This document shows, piece by piece, positions 8,385 through 18,698 of a stretch of DNA of 50,342 nt; positions within the stretch are counted from its first letter, which is position 1, and each line of letters opens with the position of its first letter. Position numbers and translations under genes: made by a program. The notes beneath the pieces are model-generated. The model saw only the letters and a list, made by a program, of their open reading frames with translations. It had not been told where the DNA came from and ran no database searches. The stretch covers positions 1 through 50,342 of the forward strand of contig NZ_JAKDJE010000015.1 of the NCBI RefSeq assembly GCF_030454045.1. The letters run 5' to 3'. Source of the stretch: Psychrobacter sp. GTDB lineage: Bacteria > Pseudomonadota > Gammaproteobacteria > Pseudomonadales > Moraxellaceae.

Positions 8385-11300
8385 ATGACAGATTTTACTG
8401 ACACAACCGATATTATTGAATCTACTGTACAACCAAATTTATCTGACGATCATCCAGATGTTTCGGGTGACTCAGGGGCTATAGTTGAGGAAAAAGAAGA
8501 AATAGCACCAGCGGTTGCAGTTGCATTAACGGGTCGACACCTTATCGAAGCCTCAGCAGGTACAGGTAAAACGTGGACGCTGACAGGCATTGTACTGCGC
8601 CTACTGATTGAGGCGCGGCGTGCGCCGGAACAAATTATTGCCACGACTTTTACGCGAGCCGCCGCTGCCGAGATGCGTCAGCGTATTCACGATCGTCTGG
8701 TGGATTTTTATCAGTTGCTACAATGGGTCAATAACTTAAGCGTAGATGCCAGTAATAAAGACCGCTTATATCCCAACCTATTGCAGGTACTGCCTGATAG
8801 TGACGATAACAATAACAACAAGGATAAACTAGAAAACAGTGATTCCAGTATCGAACCAATTGCTCAGACAGACGTTGATGAGTTCAATCAAGTTATTGAC
8901 CATGACCATAAACATGCTCAGCAGGTGACTAGGAAAAAGCGCGCACAGGTAAAAAAAGCGCGTGAAGATTGGTTAAAAGAGCAAGCCAAACATGCACGCT
9001 TAAACGCTATTATGGACGATCCCATTAACCTACATTTAGTCGGTTATCTATTAGATCATGTGTATAGCTATCCGATGGCGGAGGCGATCCGGCGTACCGC
9101 ATTAGTATTAACCACGTTGGATAAGCTGTTTGTCGGGACGCTCGATAGCTTGGCGCAAAAGTGGCTGACCGAGTACAGTAGTGAAACCGGTCATCAGCAA
9201 GGCATGGCAATCATTGAAGACAGCAGTATCGAGCAGGTTACGGACAGTATTATTCATGATGAGCTGCGCCAGTTTCAAAGCCGCTTACATCACGAACAGC
9301 CCAAACTGTATGCGCTTATGGATCAGCAAGGTAAGCTGACAGCAGTAGGTGATCATAAAAAATTCGTTTCTCGCTCGCTGAACTTTATTTCTGCGCCGAT
9401 TGATGAGATTGTTGTGAGTGACTTTTCATTTGAGGGTTACGAGCGGCTTATAAATACTATTATTGAACGCAGCGATGAGCTTGATATTTTCTTCAAACCT
9501 GACGGTGAGTATTATGAAGTTCTAAAAGGACAGTTGCAAAACAATAGAGAGTCATGGCCTAAAATTATTCAAGCATTAGAAGATTTTGGCGCAGCTGCAT
9601 ATAGGGTTATATGCTCAAGTAAATATCCAGAAAGATTGATTCAAGCTTTTCTAAAAACTGACAATATTGGTAATCAGTTCCGTGTACCACAAGACGGTAA
9701 AAGAATTAATTTAATATTTAACGAGTTACAGATTGTTCGTGATTTCAAACGATATATCGAACAAAGCAAAAAGTTGGATGAATACATAATCACTATCCTA
9801 GCCAACCTTAACCGTCATATTGTACTTGCGGTACGTAATAGGTTGCCCGTTATCTTAGAGGAGCGAGGGGAGACCACCTTTAGTCTACAGATGGTGCGCT
9901 TGAACCAAGCATTAACAGGTCGGCAAGGCGATAAGCTAGCACGTTATATACGTCACCATTACCCCATTGCATTAATTGATGAGTCGCAAGATATCAATGG
10001 CGAGCAGGCCATTATGATCGAGAGCATTTATTTGCCAAAGCGTAAACGCAAACAGTCGGATAATGACAAGCAATCCACCACCAAAAAATCCAGCCATGAG
10101 TTTTTGCTACTGGTTGGTGATCCGAAGCAGGCGATCTATGGGTTCCGTGGCGGTGACGTGACCAACTATAATTATATGAAAGGGCAGTTTGACAAAAGTA
10201 CCATTTGGACGCTCAACACCAACCGTCGCTCAAATGCAGGTGTGATTCATGCACTAAACTGCTGGTTTGGTATGCCGACAGCAACGACTGCTGAAAACAA
10301 GCTGGCACAGTTGGGCAGTGATATTTATTACCAGCATACGAGAGCTAGGAAAGAAAAAGAAGGTGAGGAAGCCAAGAGTAAACTATCTTGGTTTAGGGAT
10401 TCAGACGCAAAAGATAGTAGCTTGGTGACAGACGTGCTTTCTGCTCAGCCAGTGAGTGTATTGCACCTGCCTAATGGTAAAGATGGTGAGCTTGATTATG
10501 ATGAGTATGAAATCACCGCTCGTCATATTGCTAGCTTGCTCAGCAGTGGTCAAACATTAAAAGATAGGCCGATTCAGCCCAGTGACATCGGTGTGCTGGC
10601 ACGAACCAAAAAAGATTTAAAGCAGGTTGAAGACGAGCTGGTAAAACTGGGCGTACCAACCTTGACTACCAGTGATGTCAGTATCTTCGAGACGATTATG
10701 GCAGAAGATGTCGCAGCGCTACTTAGTGCCATGCTCTATCCGTATCGCCATGACATGATCAATCGAGTGTTGACCAGCCATCTGTACGGTCTGAGCATCA
10801 AAGATGTCCAAGCTATGATGACAGATCATGAGTCAGGCGTGGCTGAGAGTGACGACAGACTTAATAGTATCAATCCAAATAGTAGCGATGTTCAAAATAG
10901 AGAACATAAAAAGAGCTATCAAGATTTTATTACGTATCTAAAAGAAGGCGCACAGCGTTGGCAGCATTTTGGTATTTTATCGGCGTTACACTATTTATTG
11001 GATAAAAGCCCCATACAGTCACAAGGCGTTTGGCAAGCACTGGCCGTTCATCCAAATGGTGATCGATATATCATGGATTTACGTCATGTGATGGACGTGT
11101 TGGCACAGTATGGCGTAGGCATGGGTGAGCATGAGCTGTTGGCTTGGTTTAGGCAGCACATAGAGGCCGCACCCAATAGTGACTGGGCGAAGCAGTATCC
11201 GCTACCCACAGAGTCTGGCGTGCAGCTCATGACCATTCATAAGTCAAAAGGACTTGAGTTTCCGATAGTCTATGTACTAGGTATGGGAGATGCCAGTAGG

Positions 11301-12896
11301 AAATCAGGTAATAATGAGAAGTATGGTCTATATTTATATAACGTCCAGCAAGCGCCTTCAGCGTTAGTGCAGCAATCCACAGAGGGTCAGTTTATAGGTA
11401 ATCAGCGCCGCTTCTCACCATTGCAAGGCTCTGCTACGGTAGAGGACTATTATACTGATATCGAAACAAAAGAAGGCTTTGATGAGCTGCGCCGACTTGG
11501 TTATGTGGCATTTACGCGGGCTAGCGAACAACTTTATGTGGTGTTGCGAGATCCTAAGAAGAATACAAATCCTGAATTAAGGCCAGTATTTTATTGGTTT
11601 GACTCTGTAGATGCAAAATTTGAATTACCTGATAGGCTAAAAGGCACGGTAGGTATGCTCAGAGGTCATAAGGTTAATGATTTCTATGATAGTCATTATT
11701 CTAAAACAGTAACGTCAACAGATACCAAGCTTACCATCGAACCTACGACACAAGCGATTGAGTATGTTCCTTTTGCTGAGGTCATGAAAACGAGTTATTT
11801 TCATGGTTGGGCTAAGACCAGCTTTACGGCTTTGGCTCGTCAGCTAGACGAATCAACACAAGCGATGGCTGTTGTAGATGAGCGTATTGATGATGCGATA
11901 GATATTAATATGGCAGACGCTGCAATGTCGTTAGAACCTTATCCTAATAGTAGCCTTGACAGTAATACGTCTCTTGAAAAAATTAATGAGCTAAGTCTCA
12001 AGTCAGAAGAGGATATTCGCTTTACTTTCATAAAGGGTGCTAATGCAGGTACGTTTTTGCATGAGATATTTGAAAAAATTGACTTCACTAACAAACCGCA
12101 GTGGTCTGGCGTGATCGATAGAGCCGTCAGTAGTTATCAACTACCACTGGTGTACAGCAGTGCTGAACATCAAAGCCGTAGGTCACAGGTAAAGGGGGAA
12201 GGAGATCGTGACTCATTTGACTCTGAGTCGATAGATACGACAAAGCATGAGGCCTTGATTGCTTGGATTGAAGAAGTGCTGGGTACCCCGCTATTGGCCT
12301 CCAATCAACCCTTATATGCTTTGGATGCAAATCAGCGATTTGCCGAATTAGAATTCAATATGGGATTGTCAGAGCGCTTTAAAGCAGAAGATATCAGTAA
12401 ACTGTTTCAACAGTATCTACCGGATGAGACAGACAAACATGTCCATCTTATGCCGCAAAATAGCGCGCACTTGTATCGTTACTTGCGCGGTGAAATCGAC
12501 TTGGTTTATGAGTATGCTGGCAAGTATTATGTGGTCGATTATAAGAGTAATTTTCTAGGAAATAGCCTAGGCGATTATAATGAAACTACACTCAAAAAAG
12601 CCATGTCCAAAGCAGGATATTGGCTGCAGGCAGCAATTTACCAAGTAGCGCTGCATCGATTTCTTTCAATGAGAATCACTGATTATGTAGGCAATGAGGC
12701 TAAGTATTTAGGGGCGGTAGAATATGTCTTTTTACGAGGGGTATATAACCCTAACGCTCAAGCAGCTGCTACCGTATCACAAGAGGCTATTAAAACGAGC
12801 GAATTACCACATAACGGTCTTTATGGACTCGTGACTTGGGATATTCCAGTCGATTTTATCAAAGCTTTAGATGCGCTATTTGGTGTGCCTGATTAG
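8385..12896 (+). CDS. recB: Exodeoxyribonuclease V subunit beta RecB
   Basis: RecB is the 3'-5' helicase and sole nuclease of RecBCD. The 1503-residue product has a superfamily 1 helicase core. The Walker A is ASAGTGKTWT (residues 56-65), motif II is IDESQDINGEQAIM, motif III is LVGDPKQAIYGFRGGD, and VQLMTIHKSKGLEFPIVYVL and YVAFTRASEQLYVVL are motifs V and VI. The C-terminal nuclease shows GEIDLVYEYAGKYYVVDYKSN, with the Asp and the Asp-Tyr-Lys of the active site. It is longer than E. coli RecB (about 1180) because of low-complexity acidic inserts, for example Asn/Asp-rich residues 140-175. It lies between recC and recD, probably as one transcript, though the ribosome binding site is weak. 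Confidence 0.95.
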   Translation: MTDFTDTTDIIESTVQPNLSDDHPDVSGDSGAIVEEKEEIAPAVAVALTGRHLIEASAGTGKTWTLTGIVLRLLIEARRAPEQIIATTFTRAAAAEMRQRIHDRLVDFYQLLQWVNNLSVDASNKDRLYPNLLQVLPDSDDNNNNKDKLENSDSSIEPIAQTDVDEFNQVIDHDHKHAQQVTRKKRAQVKKAREDWLKEQAKHARLNAIMDDPINLHLVGYLLDHVYSYPMAEAIRRTALVLTTLDKLFVGTLDSLAQKWLTEYSSETGHQQGMAIIEDSSIEQVTDSIIHDELRQFQSRLHHEQPKLYALMDQQGKLTAVGDHKKFVSRSLNFISAPIDEIVVSDFSFEGYERLINTIIERSDELDIFFKPDGEYYEVLKGQLQNNRESWPKIIQALEDFGAAAYRVICSSKYPERLIQAFLKTDNIGNQFRVPQDGKRINLIFNELQIVRDFKRYIEQSKKLDEYIITILANLNRHIVLAVRNRLPVILEERGETTFSLQMVRLNQALTGRQGDKLARYIRHHYPIALIDESQDINGEQAIMIESIYLPKRKRKQSDNDKQSTTKKSSHEFLLLVGDPKQAIYGFRGGDVTNYNYMKGQFDKSTIWTLNTNRRSNAGVIHALNCWFGMPTATTAENKLAQLGSDIYYQHTRARKEKEGEEAKSKLSWFRDSDAKDSSLVTDVLSAQPVSVLHLPNGKDGELDYDEYEITARHIASLLSSGQTLKDRPIQPSDIGVLARTKKDLKQVEDELVKLGVPTLTTSDVSIFETIMAEDVAALLSAMLYPYRHDMINRVLTSHLYGLSIKDVQAMMTDHESGVAESDDRLNSINPNSSDVQNREHKKSYQDFITYLKEGAQRWQHFGILSALHYLLDKSPIQSQGVWQALAVHPNGDRYIMDLRHVMDVLAQYGVGMGEHELLAWFRQHIEAAPNSDWAKQYPLPTESGVQLMTIHKSKGLEFPIVYVLGMGDASRKSGNNEKYGLYLYNVQQAPSALVQQSTEGQFIGNQRRFSPLQGSATVEDYYTDIETKEGFDELRRLGYVAFTRASEQLYVVLRDPKKNTNPELRPVFYWFDSVDAKFELPDRLKGTVGMLRGHKVNDFYDSHYSKTVTSTDTKLTIEPTTQAIEYVPFAEVMKTSYFHGWAKTSFTALARQLDESTQAMAVVDERIDDAIDINMADAAMSLEPYPNSSLDSNTSLEKINELSLKSEEDIRFTFIKGANAGTFLHEIFEKIDFTNKPQWSGVIDRAVSSYQLPLVYSSAEHQSRRSQVKGEGDRDSFDSESIDTTKHEALIAWIEEVLGTPLLASNQPLYALDANQRFAELEFNMGLSERFKAEDISKLFQQYLPDETDKHVHLMPQNSAHLYRYLRGEIDLVYEYAGKYYVVDYKSNFLGNSLGDYNETTLKKAMSKAGYWLQAAIYQVALHRFLSMRITDYVGNEAKYLGAVEYVFLRGVYNPNAQAAATVSQEAIKTSELPHNGLYGLVTWDIPVDFIKALDALFGVPD

Positions 12897-12972
12897 TAGA
12901 TCATACCTAACGACTATCATTAATCAAAGATTCTAAAAAGATCAAACAGGTCAAAATAGAGACAAATATATC

Positions 12973-15165
12973 ATGAGCAATAATAATAAAAGCAGTACAG
13001 TAATTGGATTGCAAGAAAGCTGGGCCAGTAGTATCAGTGATTATATTTTGCTACGCCGTGGGCAAACGCGTATAGCGTACGACGCAACGTATGCAAAAGC
13101 GAATAATGAGAGCAAACAGGCCGATAAGAAAGAAGACGATTATTTATTTAACGCATTGTTCATGATGTTAGCGACTCATTTGGAAGAGGGGCATACCGTA
13201 TTGACCATTGAGTCCTCTGAGAATGAAGCGGTATTGCAAGGTGAAATCAATAATGAGTCGGTCACATTATACACTTGGCAGCAACAGTTATTAGAGATGC
13301 TAGCAATGCCAATCTTTGCGCTCATAGATACCAAATCAAATACTCAACCAGAAGATCAATCTACCGCCGAAACATCGATATTTGTATTGCTAAACACATT
13401 ATTTGATAAGCGGGATCAGCTATGGATGCAGTTGGCGCTGAGTAATCATGAAAAGGACATGCTAAACAAGCGTTTTGATACGATTGTGACGGTATTTCAG
13501 CTACTGAAAAATACCGATCTTACTTTTTTCATGAACCTAGTTAATAAGCATGCTTTATTTGCTGAGGTTAATGCTAACACCAATAGTAGCAGTGAAGAAA
13601 ATAGCCTAAGCAATAATAACCAACCTATCATTTACAGCATAACTAACAGCCAAGATTCAAAAGAATCCATTACTTTTTGGCTACATCGCGCATGGCAGGC
13701 CGAATTTAATTTGGCAAAAAATATTAACAATATCTTGAATCAAAAAGTAAATCCTTTACCAATAACAATACCTGAAAGTCTTCACGAAAATCAAATAAAG
13801 GCAATTAATGTCGCTAATAACAACGCGTTTAGTATCATTACTGGTGGTCCAGGGACAGGCAAAACATACACCGTTGCTCAGTTAGTTATTGCACTGCAAC
13901 AAGCGACAGAGAGTGGAGGGGAGGGTTCTGAAAATATTAGATTTAGTACGGATAGTGCGAGTCTAGCACTAGCCGCACCAACTGGTAAGGCCGCACAGCG
14001 TATGCAAGAGTCTTTACAGGCTGCTTTGGATACAGCGGGCATTGATTTGCAGCTGCAAGAAGCCAAAACCATTCACCGTTTGCTAGGTATTGGGCGGACG
14101 GGCAGACCTCGTTACAATGCCGATAATCCACTTGGCGAAGATATTATCATTGTTGATGAAGCGTCGATGCTAGGGGTTGAGTTGGCTAATTACTTGGTGA
14201 GTGCAGTGAAACCAGGAGCAAGGCTCATACTGTTAGGTGATGCTAACCAGTTGGCAGCAGTCGATGCAGGGGCGGTATTGGCGGATTTATGCCGCATACC
14301 ATTGCTACAATCCATTCATGCAGAGCTGACTGAGAGTCGCCGATTTGGCGCGGACTCAGGTATTGGCAAGCTGGCTACCCAAATCAATAGAGCAGAGACG
14401 AACCCTCAAACTATTTGGCAATTATTAAGGCAAGACGATGCTTTGAGTTTCCAATACGTTAATACGTTGCAAGTAGACTCTGTGCCAAGCAATCAGATAA
14501 AAAATAGCCTAAGCAATGAAAAAACTGTCTCAAAAGTCTCCCAAAATTATAAAACATATATAAAAAAAGTTAAAAATTTACTGAGAAACCCGATAGAAAA
14601 ATCTATGCCAGAATCAATAAAAAGCACTATTGCATCATTGATGGAAATATTTAGTGAGTTCAGAGTATTAACTGCTGGTCACAATGGTGAGTGGGGCGAT
14701 CATTACATCAATAATTATCTCACCCAATGGCATCTTGCTGAGCTAAAGCTTCCATTAGGTCAAAATGCATGGTTCCACGGTCGCCCTATTATGATTTTGC
14801 AGAATAACTATGAATTGGGGTTATTTAATGGTGATATTGGTTTTTGCTTACAAACATCAGATGAACGAAATCAATTGGAAGTGTTTTTTGAAAATAAGAC
14901 CCAAGGGATTGCGGTCAATCTACTCAACGAGGAGGTGGTTGCTACTGCGTACGCTATGACGATTCATAAGTCGCAGGGATCTGAATTTGATCATGTCGCA
15001 ATTACGTTTGATGATAGTCATGCAAGATTATTAAGCAAGGAGCTTATTTATACAGCGGTGACTCGTGCCAAAAAACAAGTGACGATATACAGTACAAAAC
15101 ACGCTTTTGAGAAAGCTATCCAAACACCGACCGAAAGACATACAGGTTTAAGTTTGCAGTTTTAG
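12973..15165 (+). CDS. recD: Exodeoxyribonuclease V subunit alpha RecD
   Basis: RecD is the 5'-3' helicase subunit of RecBCD and controls its nuclease behaviour at Chi. The 730-residue protein has the RecD Walker A GGPGTGKT (residues 291-298) and APTGKAAQRM. The DEAD-like motif II is IIIVDEASMLGVELA, followed by LLGDANQLAAVDAGAVLADL. Near the end are AYAMTIHKSQGSEFDHVAI and the C-terminal YTAVTRAKKQVTIY. The region around residues 490-555, between helicase motifs, is Lys/Ser/Asn-rich and probably an insert; the protein is longer than E. coli RecD (about 608). It closes the recC-recB-recD cluster and is followed by a strong bidirectional terminator. Confidence 0.95.
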   Translation: MSNNNKSSTVIGLQESWASSISDYILLRRGQTRIAYDATYAKANNESKQADKKEDDYLFNALFMMLATHLEEGHTVLTIESSENEAVLQGEINNESVTLYTWQQQLLEMLAMPIFALIDTKSNTQPEDQSTAETSIFVLLNTLFDKRDQLWMQLALSNHEKDMLNKRFDTIVTVFQLLKNTDLTFFMNLVNKHALFAEVNANTNSSSEENSLSNNNQPIIYSITNSQDSKESITFWLHRAWQAEFNLAKNINNILNQKVNPLPITIPESLHENQIKAINVANNNAFSIITGGPGTGKTYTVAQLVIALQQATESGGEGSENIRFSTDSASLALAAPTGKAAQRMQESLQAALDTAGIDLQLQEAKTIHRLLGIGRTGRPRYNADNPLGEDIIIVDEASMLGVELANYLVSAVKPGARLILLGDANQLAAVDAGAVLADLCRIPLLQSIHAELTESRRFGADSGIGKLATQINRAETNPQTIWQLLRQDDALSFQYVNTLQVDSVPSNQIKNSLSNEKTVSKVSQNYKTYIKKVKNLLRNPIEKSMPESIKSTIASLMEIFSEFRVLTAGHNGEWGDHYINNYLTQWHLAELKLPLGQNAWFHGRPIMILQNNYELGLFNGDIGFCLQTSDERNQLEVFFENKTQGIAVNLLNEEVVATAYAMTIHKSQGSEFDHVAITFDDSHARLLSKELIYTAVTRAKKQVTIYSTKHAFEKAIQTPTERHTGLSLQF

Positions 15166-15191
15166 TATTCATAATTGTTACTCTGAGCACA

Positions 15192-15220
15192 AAAAAAGCA
15201 TCCTATTTGGATGCTTTTTT
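15192..15220. terminator. Bidirectional rho-independent terminator
   Basis: A 12-bp perfect stem, AAAAAAGCATCC with GGATGCTTTTTT, encloses the 5-base loop TATTT. The T run on one strand and the A run on the other let it terminate both recD and the convergent phosphoribosyltransferase gene. Confidence 0.9.
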
Positions 15221-15255
15221 GAACTAAGATGTTATTAAATACTAAAATATCAGGT

Positions 15256-15819
15256 TTAAACTTTATCTTCTTTGATAGCGTAGATACCTGGTAGGTGACG
15301 CAAGTAACCATGGAAGTCCATACCACAGCCATAGACATAACGATCTGCGACATTAATACCGACGAAATCAACATCAAAATCGGCAACTTTGCGGTCATGC
15401 TGCTTGTTTAGCAGCACACAAGACTCGAGAGATAATGGTTTTTCTTTATTTAGCTCTTCGACAACAGCCTTTAGAGTGATGCCTTCGTCAAAAATATCAT
15501 CAATCAACAAGACATGCTCGCCTTCGATACTCACATCAGGCTTGAATTTCCAATCAAGATCGTCAGTACCTTCATTGTCACGATAGCGTGTCGCATGGAT
15601 ATAGTGCATACGATGATAGAATGTCAGATGCGTCAATAGTTGACCAGCTGGAATTAATCCACCGTTCATGACAACCATCACAATTGGGTTCAGACCAGCG
15701 TAGTGTAGGTTGAGCTGAGCAGCCAAACGCTCATAAGCAGCCGCTACTTCTATACTGCTGATCAGGCACTCTGAGTTACGTAATGTTTTTTCGATTTCTT
15801 GATTGCTGATTTGGGTCAT
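15256..15819 (-). CDS. Hypoxanthine-guanine phosphoribosyltransferase
   Basis: The predicted enzyme salvages purine bases by transferring phosphoribose from PRPP to hypoxanthine or guanine, giving IMP or GMP in the cytoplasm. The PRPP-binding motif VLLIDDIFDEGITL is clear. Upstream is the conserved VVMNGGLIPAGQLL loop, and FVGINVADRYVYGCGMD matches the base-binding end of the family. The length (187 residues) is typical. I place the start at ATG 15819, which has AAAGG eight bases upstream. A GTG three codons further upstream (15828) is possible but lacks a well-placed ribosome binding site. It converges on recD across the shared terminator. Confidence 0.88.
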   Translation of the reverse strand: MTQISNQEIEKTLRNSECLISSIEVAAAYERLAAQLNLHYAGLNPIVMVVMNGGLIPAGQLLTHLTFYHRMHYIHATRYRDNEGTDDLDWKFKPDVSIEGEHVLLIDDIFDEGITLKAVVEELNKEKPLSLESCVLLNKQHDRKVADFDVDFVGINVADRYVYGCGMDFHGYLRHLPGIYAIKEDKV

Positions 15820-15911
15820 CGGGCGCACCTTTGGTGAAAAATGCCAAGTATTTTAACAAGTTTTGGTAAATTTTCCCAATGTTATATAACCACTTTATCA
15901 AAATTTAGCAA

Positions 15912-16580
15912 TTACTCTGGTTTTTCAATGATAAATGGACGGTAATAATTCGCCAAACGATTGAGCGAGTCATCTGGTAGATCAGGTAGTAGCTTGTTAA
16001 GCGCCATATTCATTCCTTTATCAATCGCAGATTTGGCAACTGGCACTGATTTGCGTTTGATCATACCTAATTTTAACGTTTCAGCGTAGTGGCTGACGAA
16101 ATGGGTTAATGTCGCGTCATTCATGGTTTTGAGCGCTGTTTTAAACTTGGCTCTATCTACGTGCTCTGGTGTGATAGCAGCAAAGCCTTCAACGATAGTT
16201 CTAGCATCTGTTTCTGACAATTTAAATCCAATACGTTTTACGCCTTCATTATCAATAAAAGTTGCCTGATCTCTCAAAAAGTGAAAGCTTGGCAGCACAT
16301 CTTCGTTACTTTCTTTACCCAACAAGATATTGAGTAGGGTATCTGTGGCACGTTCAATGGTGGCAACAATCTTGCGCATGGCCGCTTGACGCTCAGGATT
16401 TGGAATAATTTCAACCAAACCCACAAGCAAATTATCTGTCAGATCTCGTGCAGTCTGATGTGTGAGCGCATCACGGTAAGGGTAATATTCTACTTGCTCA
16501 TTTGAAGCAACGACTTGTTCGGCCTCGCTGATTAATGCTTTTAATTTATCTGAGGGTACGAATCCAAAATAATGTGCCAT
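15912..16580 (-). CDS. Conserved hypothetical protein, mostly helical
   Basis: I do not recognise this 222-residue protein. It has no signal peptide or transmembrane helix and should be cytoplasmic. The sequence looks largely alpha-helical, with charged amphipathic stretches (for example residues 55-90 and 140-185). It has a short C-terminal segment with DDSLNRLANYYRPFIIEKPE. The start is supported by AAAGGA placed seven bases upstream. It precedes the phosphoribosyltransferase gene by about 90 bases on the same strand and may share its transcript, but nothing in the sequence ties it to purine metabolism. Confidence 0.65.
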   Translation of the reverse strand: MAHYFGFVPSDKLKALISEAEQVVASNEQVEYYPYRDALTHQTARDLTDNLLVGLVEIIPNPERQAAMRKIVATIERATDTLLNILLGKESNEDVLPSFHFLRDQATFIDNEGVKRIGFKLSETDARTIVEGFAAITPEHVDRAKFKTALKTMNDATLTHFVSHYAETLKLGMIKRKSVPVAKSAIDKGMNMALNKLLPDLPDDSLNRLANYYRPFIIEKPE

Positions 16581-16882
16581 TATGCTTCCTTTAATTGTTA
16601 TTTTTCATGCCTTACGAACGTTACATTTGTCGTGAAATCGGTTACCATTTAACCAGAATTTTTGACAAAGGCTCACCACAATATATGCTAATTAGCGATG
16701 TGCCTGAATAGTAAAGTTCCAGATTTTACCGATGAATACTAGTCTCGCAAGATTCCGACGATTTATACGATGACAGGTGAGAGGAGTCACTCACTGCACA
16801 CTAATTTAGCATATTTTTTATATTTTGATTTAAAAAGCTTGAACTTATAAGACTACCTACTACCTGTCTAGGGAGAGATGAG
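16581..16882. other. Divergent intergenic region upstream of cstA
   Basis: This 302-base stretch carries the promoters of the divergent unknown gene and of cstA. A small palindrome GGTTA-CCATT-TAACC lies at 16640-16654. The cstA ribosome binding site GGGAGAG is just before its ATG. Nothing else is evident. Confidence 0.4.
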
Positions 16883-18565
16883 ATGAATAGTGCTATTGTA
16901 CTTTTATTCGGTGTAGCTGCCATGCTTTGCGGCTACCTATTTTACTCAAAATTCATTGCCACTAAAATTTTAGCATTGGATAACAGCCGTCCCACGCCAG
17001 CGCATACGATGAAAGACGGGGTCGATTATGTTCCTACCAATAAATATGTACTATGGGGGCACCATTTTACCTCGGTGGCAGGCGCTGCACCGATTATTGG
17101 TCCTGCCATTGCCGTGATTTGGGGCTGGGTACCAGCCATCATTTGGGTGGTGCTCGGTACGATTTTTATGGCGGGTGTGCATGATATGTCGGCCATTTGG
17201 GCAAGTATGCGCAATCGAGGTCAGTCAATTGGCTCTATTGCTGGTACGGTCATGGGGACCCGTGTCCGTAGCTTGATGATGGTGGTTATTTTCTTATTAC
17301 TATTGATGGTCAACGCGGTGTTTGGTGTTGCTATCGCTAACATGATGATCAAAACGCCATCTGCTGTATTGCCTGTTTGGGGCGCATTGGTGGTGGCCTT
17401 TGTCATTGGTCAGTGTATCTATCGCTACAAGATGAATCTGATTTGGGTCTCTCTTATCGGGGTCAGTGCTTTATACGGTCTGATCTATCTTGGCCCTATG
17501 TTCCCAATTGTGTTGCCTGAAACGGTCTTTGGCTTGCCTGATAATGCGGTTTGGATTCTCATTTTGTTTACTTATGCGGCAATTGCATCATTGTTGCCTG
17601 TCTGGATGCTGCTGCAACCGCGCGATTATATCAATGGCTTGCAGTTGTTCGTTGGCTTGATTCTATTGTACGCCGCGATTTTCATTGGTACGCCAAATAT
17701 TGTCGCGCCAGCAGTAAACACAGCGCTGCCAGCTGGCACACCATCACTCATGCCATTGTTGTTTGTGACCATTGCTTGCGGTGCAATCTCAGGATTTCAC
17801 GGATTGGTGGCGACAGGGACGACCTCTAAGCAGATTGACAAAGAAGAAGACGCACGTTTTGTTGGTTACTTTGGGGCGCTGGGCGAAGGTATGCTAGCAC
17901 TTGGCGCGATTTTGGCAGCCACGGCAGGTTTTGCGACCCTTGGAGACTGGCAAGCGGTTTATCAAAAATTTGGCGACGGCTCTATTGGCGCGTTTATTGA
18001 TGGCGGTGCAACCATTCTAAACGCTGGTGTCGGTATCGATATCGTGCTATCACAGACGATGCTTACAGTAATGGCAGCATTGTTTGCTGGTACCACGATG
18101 GATACTGGTGTACGCCTGCAACGCTATATTTTCCAAGAGTTTGGTGAGTTTTATAACTTGCCTGCATTGAACAAAGGCTTCGTTGCAACCCTGCTTGCTG
18201 TCGGCAGCTGCTTGCTATTAGCATTCGGCGCGGGCGGTATTGATGGTGCTGGTGGTATGATTATCTGGCCACTATTTGGTACGACTAACCAGCTAATGGC
18301 GGCGTTAACACTAATGATCGTAACGGTTATCTTGTTACGTAAAGGCAAACCAGTTTGGTACACTTTAGCGCCATTGTCGTTCTTGCTAGTCATGACGGTA
18401 TTTGCACTACTTATTCAGCTCAAAACTTTCTTCACTGATGGCAATTGGCTGCTGATCATTATGGACATCATTATCTTGATCGCAACGATTTTGGTGACGT
18501 TTGAGAGTCTGTCGGTACTGCGTAAAGAGTGGTCAATACACAAAGGTAAAAGCGGTGACATTTAA
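16883..18565 (+). CDS. cstA: CstA-family carbon starvation / pyruvate transporter
   Basis: CstA proteins are inner-membrane transporters for pyruvate (and in some cases peptides) induced on carbon limitation. The 560-residue protein is strongly hydrophobic, with well over ten predicted membrane helices. It carries the family signatures DGVDYVPTNKYVLWGHHFTSVAGAAPIIGP (split here: DGVDYVPTNK, GHHFTSVAGAAPIIGP) and VHDMSAIWASMRNRGQSIG. It also has the central ISGFHGLVATGTTSKQI. It is shorter than E. coli CstA (about 700), fitting the shorter CstA-like branch. The start has an excellent GGGAGAG six bases upstream. A terminator follows, so it is probably monocistronic. Its substrate cannot be settled from sequence. 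Confidence 0.88.
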   Translation: MNSAIVLLFGVAAMLCGYLFYSKFIATKILALDNSRPTPAHTMKDGVDYVPTNKYVLWGHHFTSVAGAAPIIGPAIAVIWGWVPAIIWVVLGTIFMAGVHDMSAIWASMRNRGQSIGSIAGTVMGTRVRSLMMVVIFLLLLMVNAVFGVAIANMMIKTPSAVLPVWGALVVAFVIGQCIYRYKMNLIWVSLIGVSALYGLIYLGPMFPIVLPETVFGLPDNAVWILILFTYAAIASLLPVWMLLQPRDYINGLQLFVGLILLYAAIFIGTPNIVAPAVNTALPAGTPSLMPLLFVTIACGAISGFHGLVATGTTSKQIDKEEDARFVGYFGALGEGMLALGAILAATAGFATLGDWQAVYQKFGDGSIGAFIDGGATILNAGVGIDIVLSQTMLTVMAALFAGTTMDTGVRLQRYIFQEFGEFYNLPALNKGFVATLLAVGSCLLLAFGAGGIDGAGGMIIWPLFGTTNQLMAALTLMIVTVILLRKGKPVWYTLAPLSFLLVMTVFALLIQLKTFFTDGNWLLIIMDIIILIATILVTFESLSVLRKEWSIHKGKSGDI

Positions 18566-18613
18566 ACGCTAAACAGATTTGAGTGTCTATTACATCAAAA
18601 CCTTCTATCAAAT

Positions 18614-18646
18614 AAAAAGCGCTAGCAGCAATTGCTGGCGTTTTTT
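18614..18646 (+). terminator. Rho-independent terminator after cstA
   Basis: A GC-rich imperfect hairpin (CGC-tag-CAGC, loop AATT, GCTGGCG) is followed by TTTTTTG and preceded by AAAAAG. It sits 48 bases after the cstA stop. Confidence 0.75.
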
Positions 18647-18698
18647 GTATCACATAGGCATGATAGGTAATAAGAAATAAGTAGGGTATAAGCGAATT

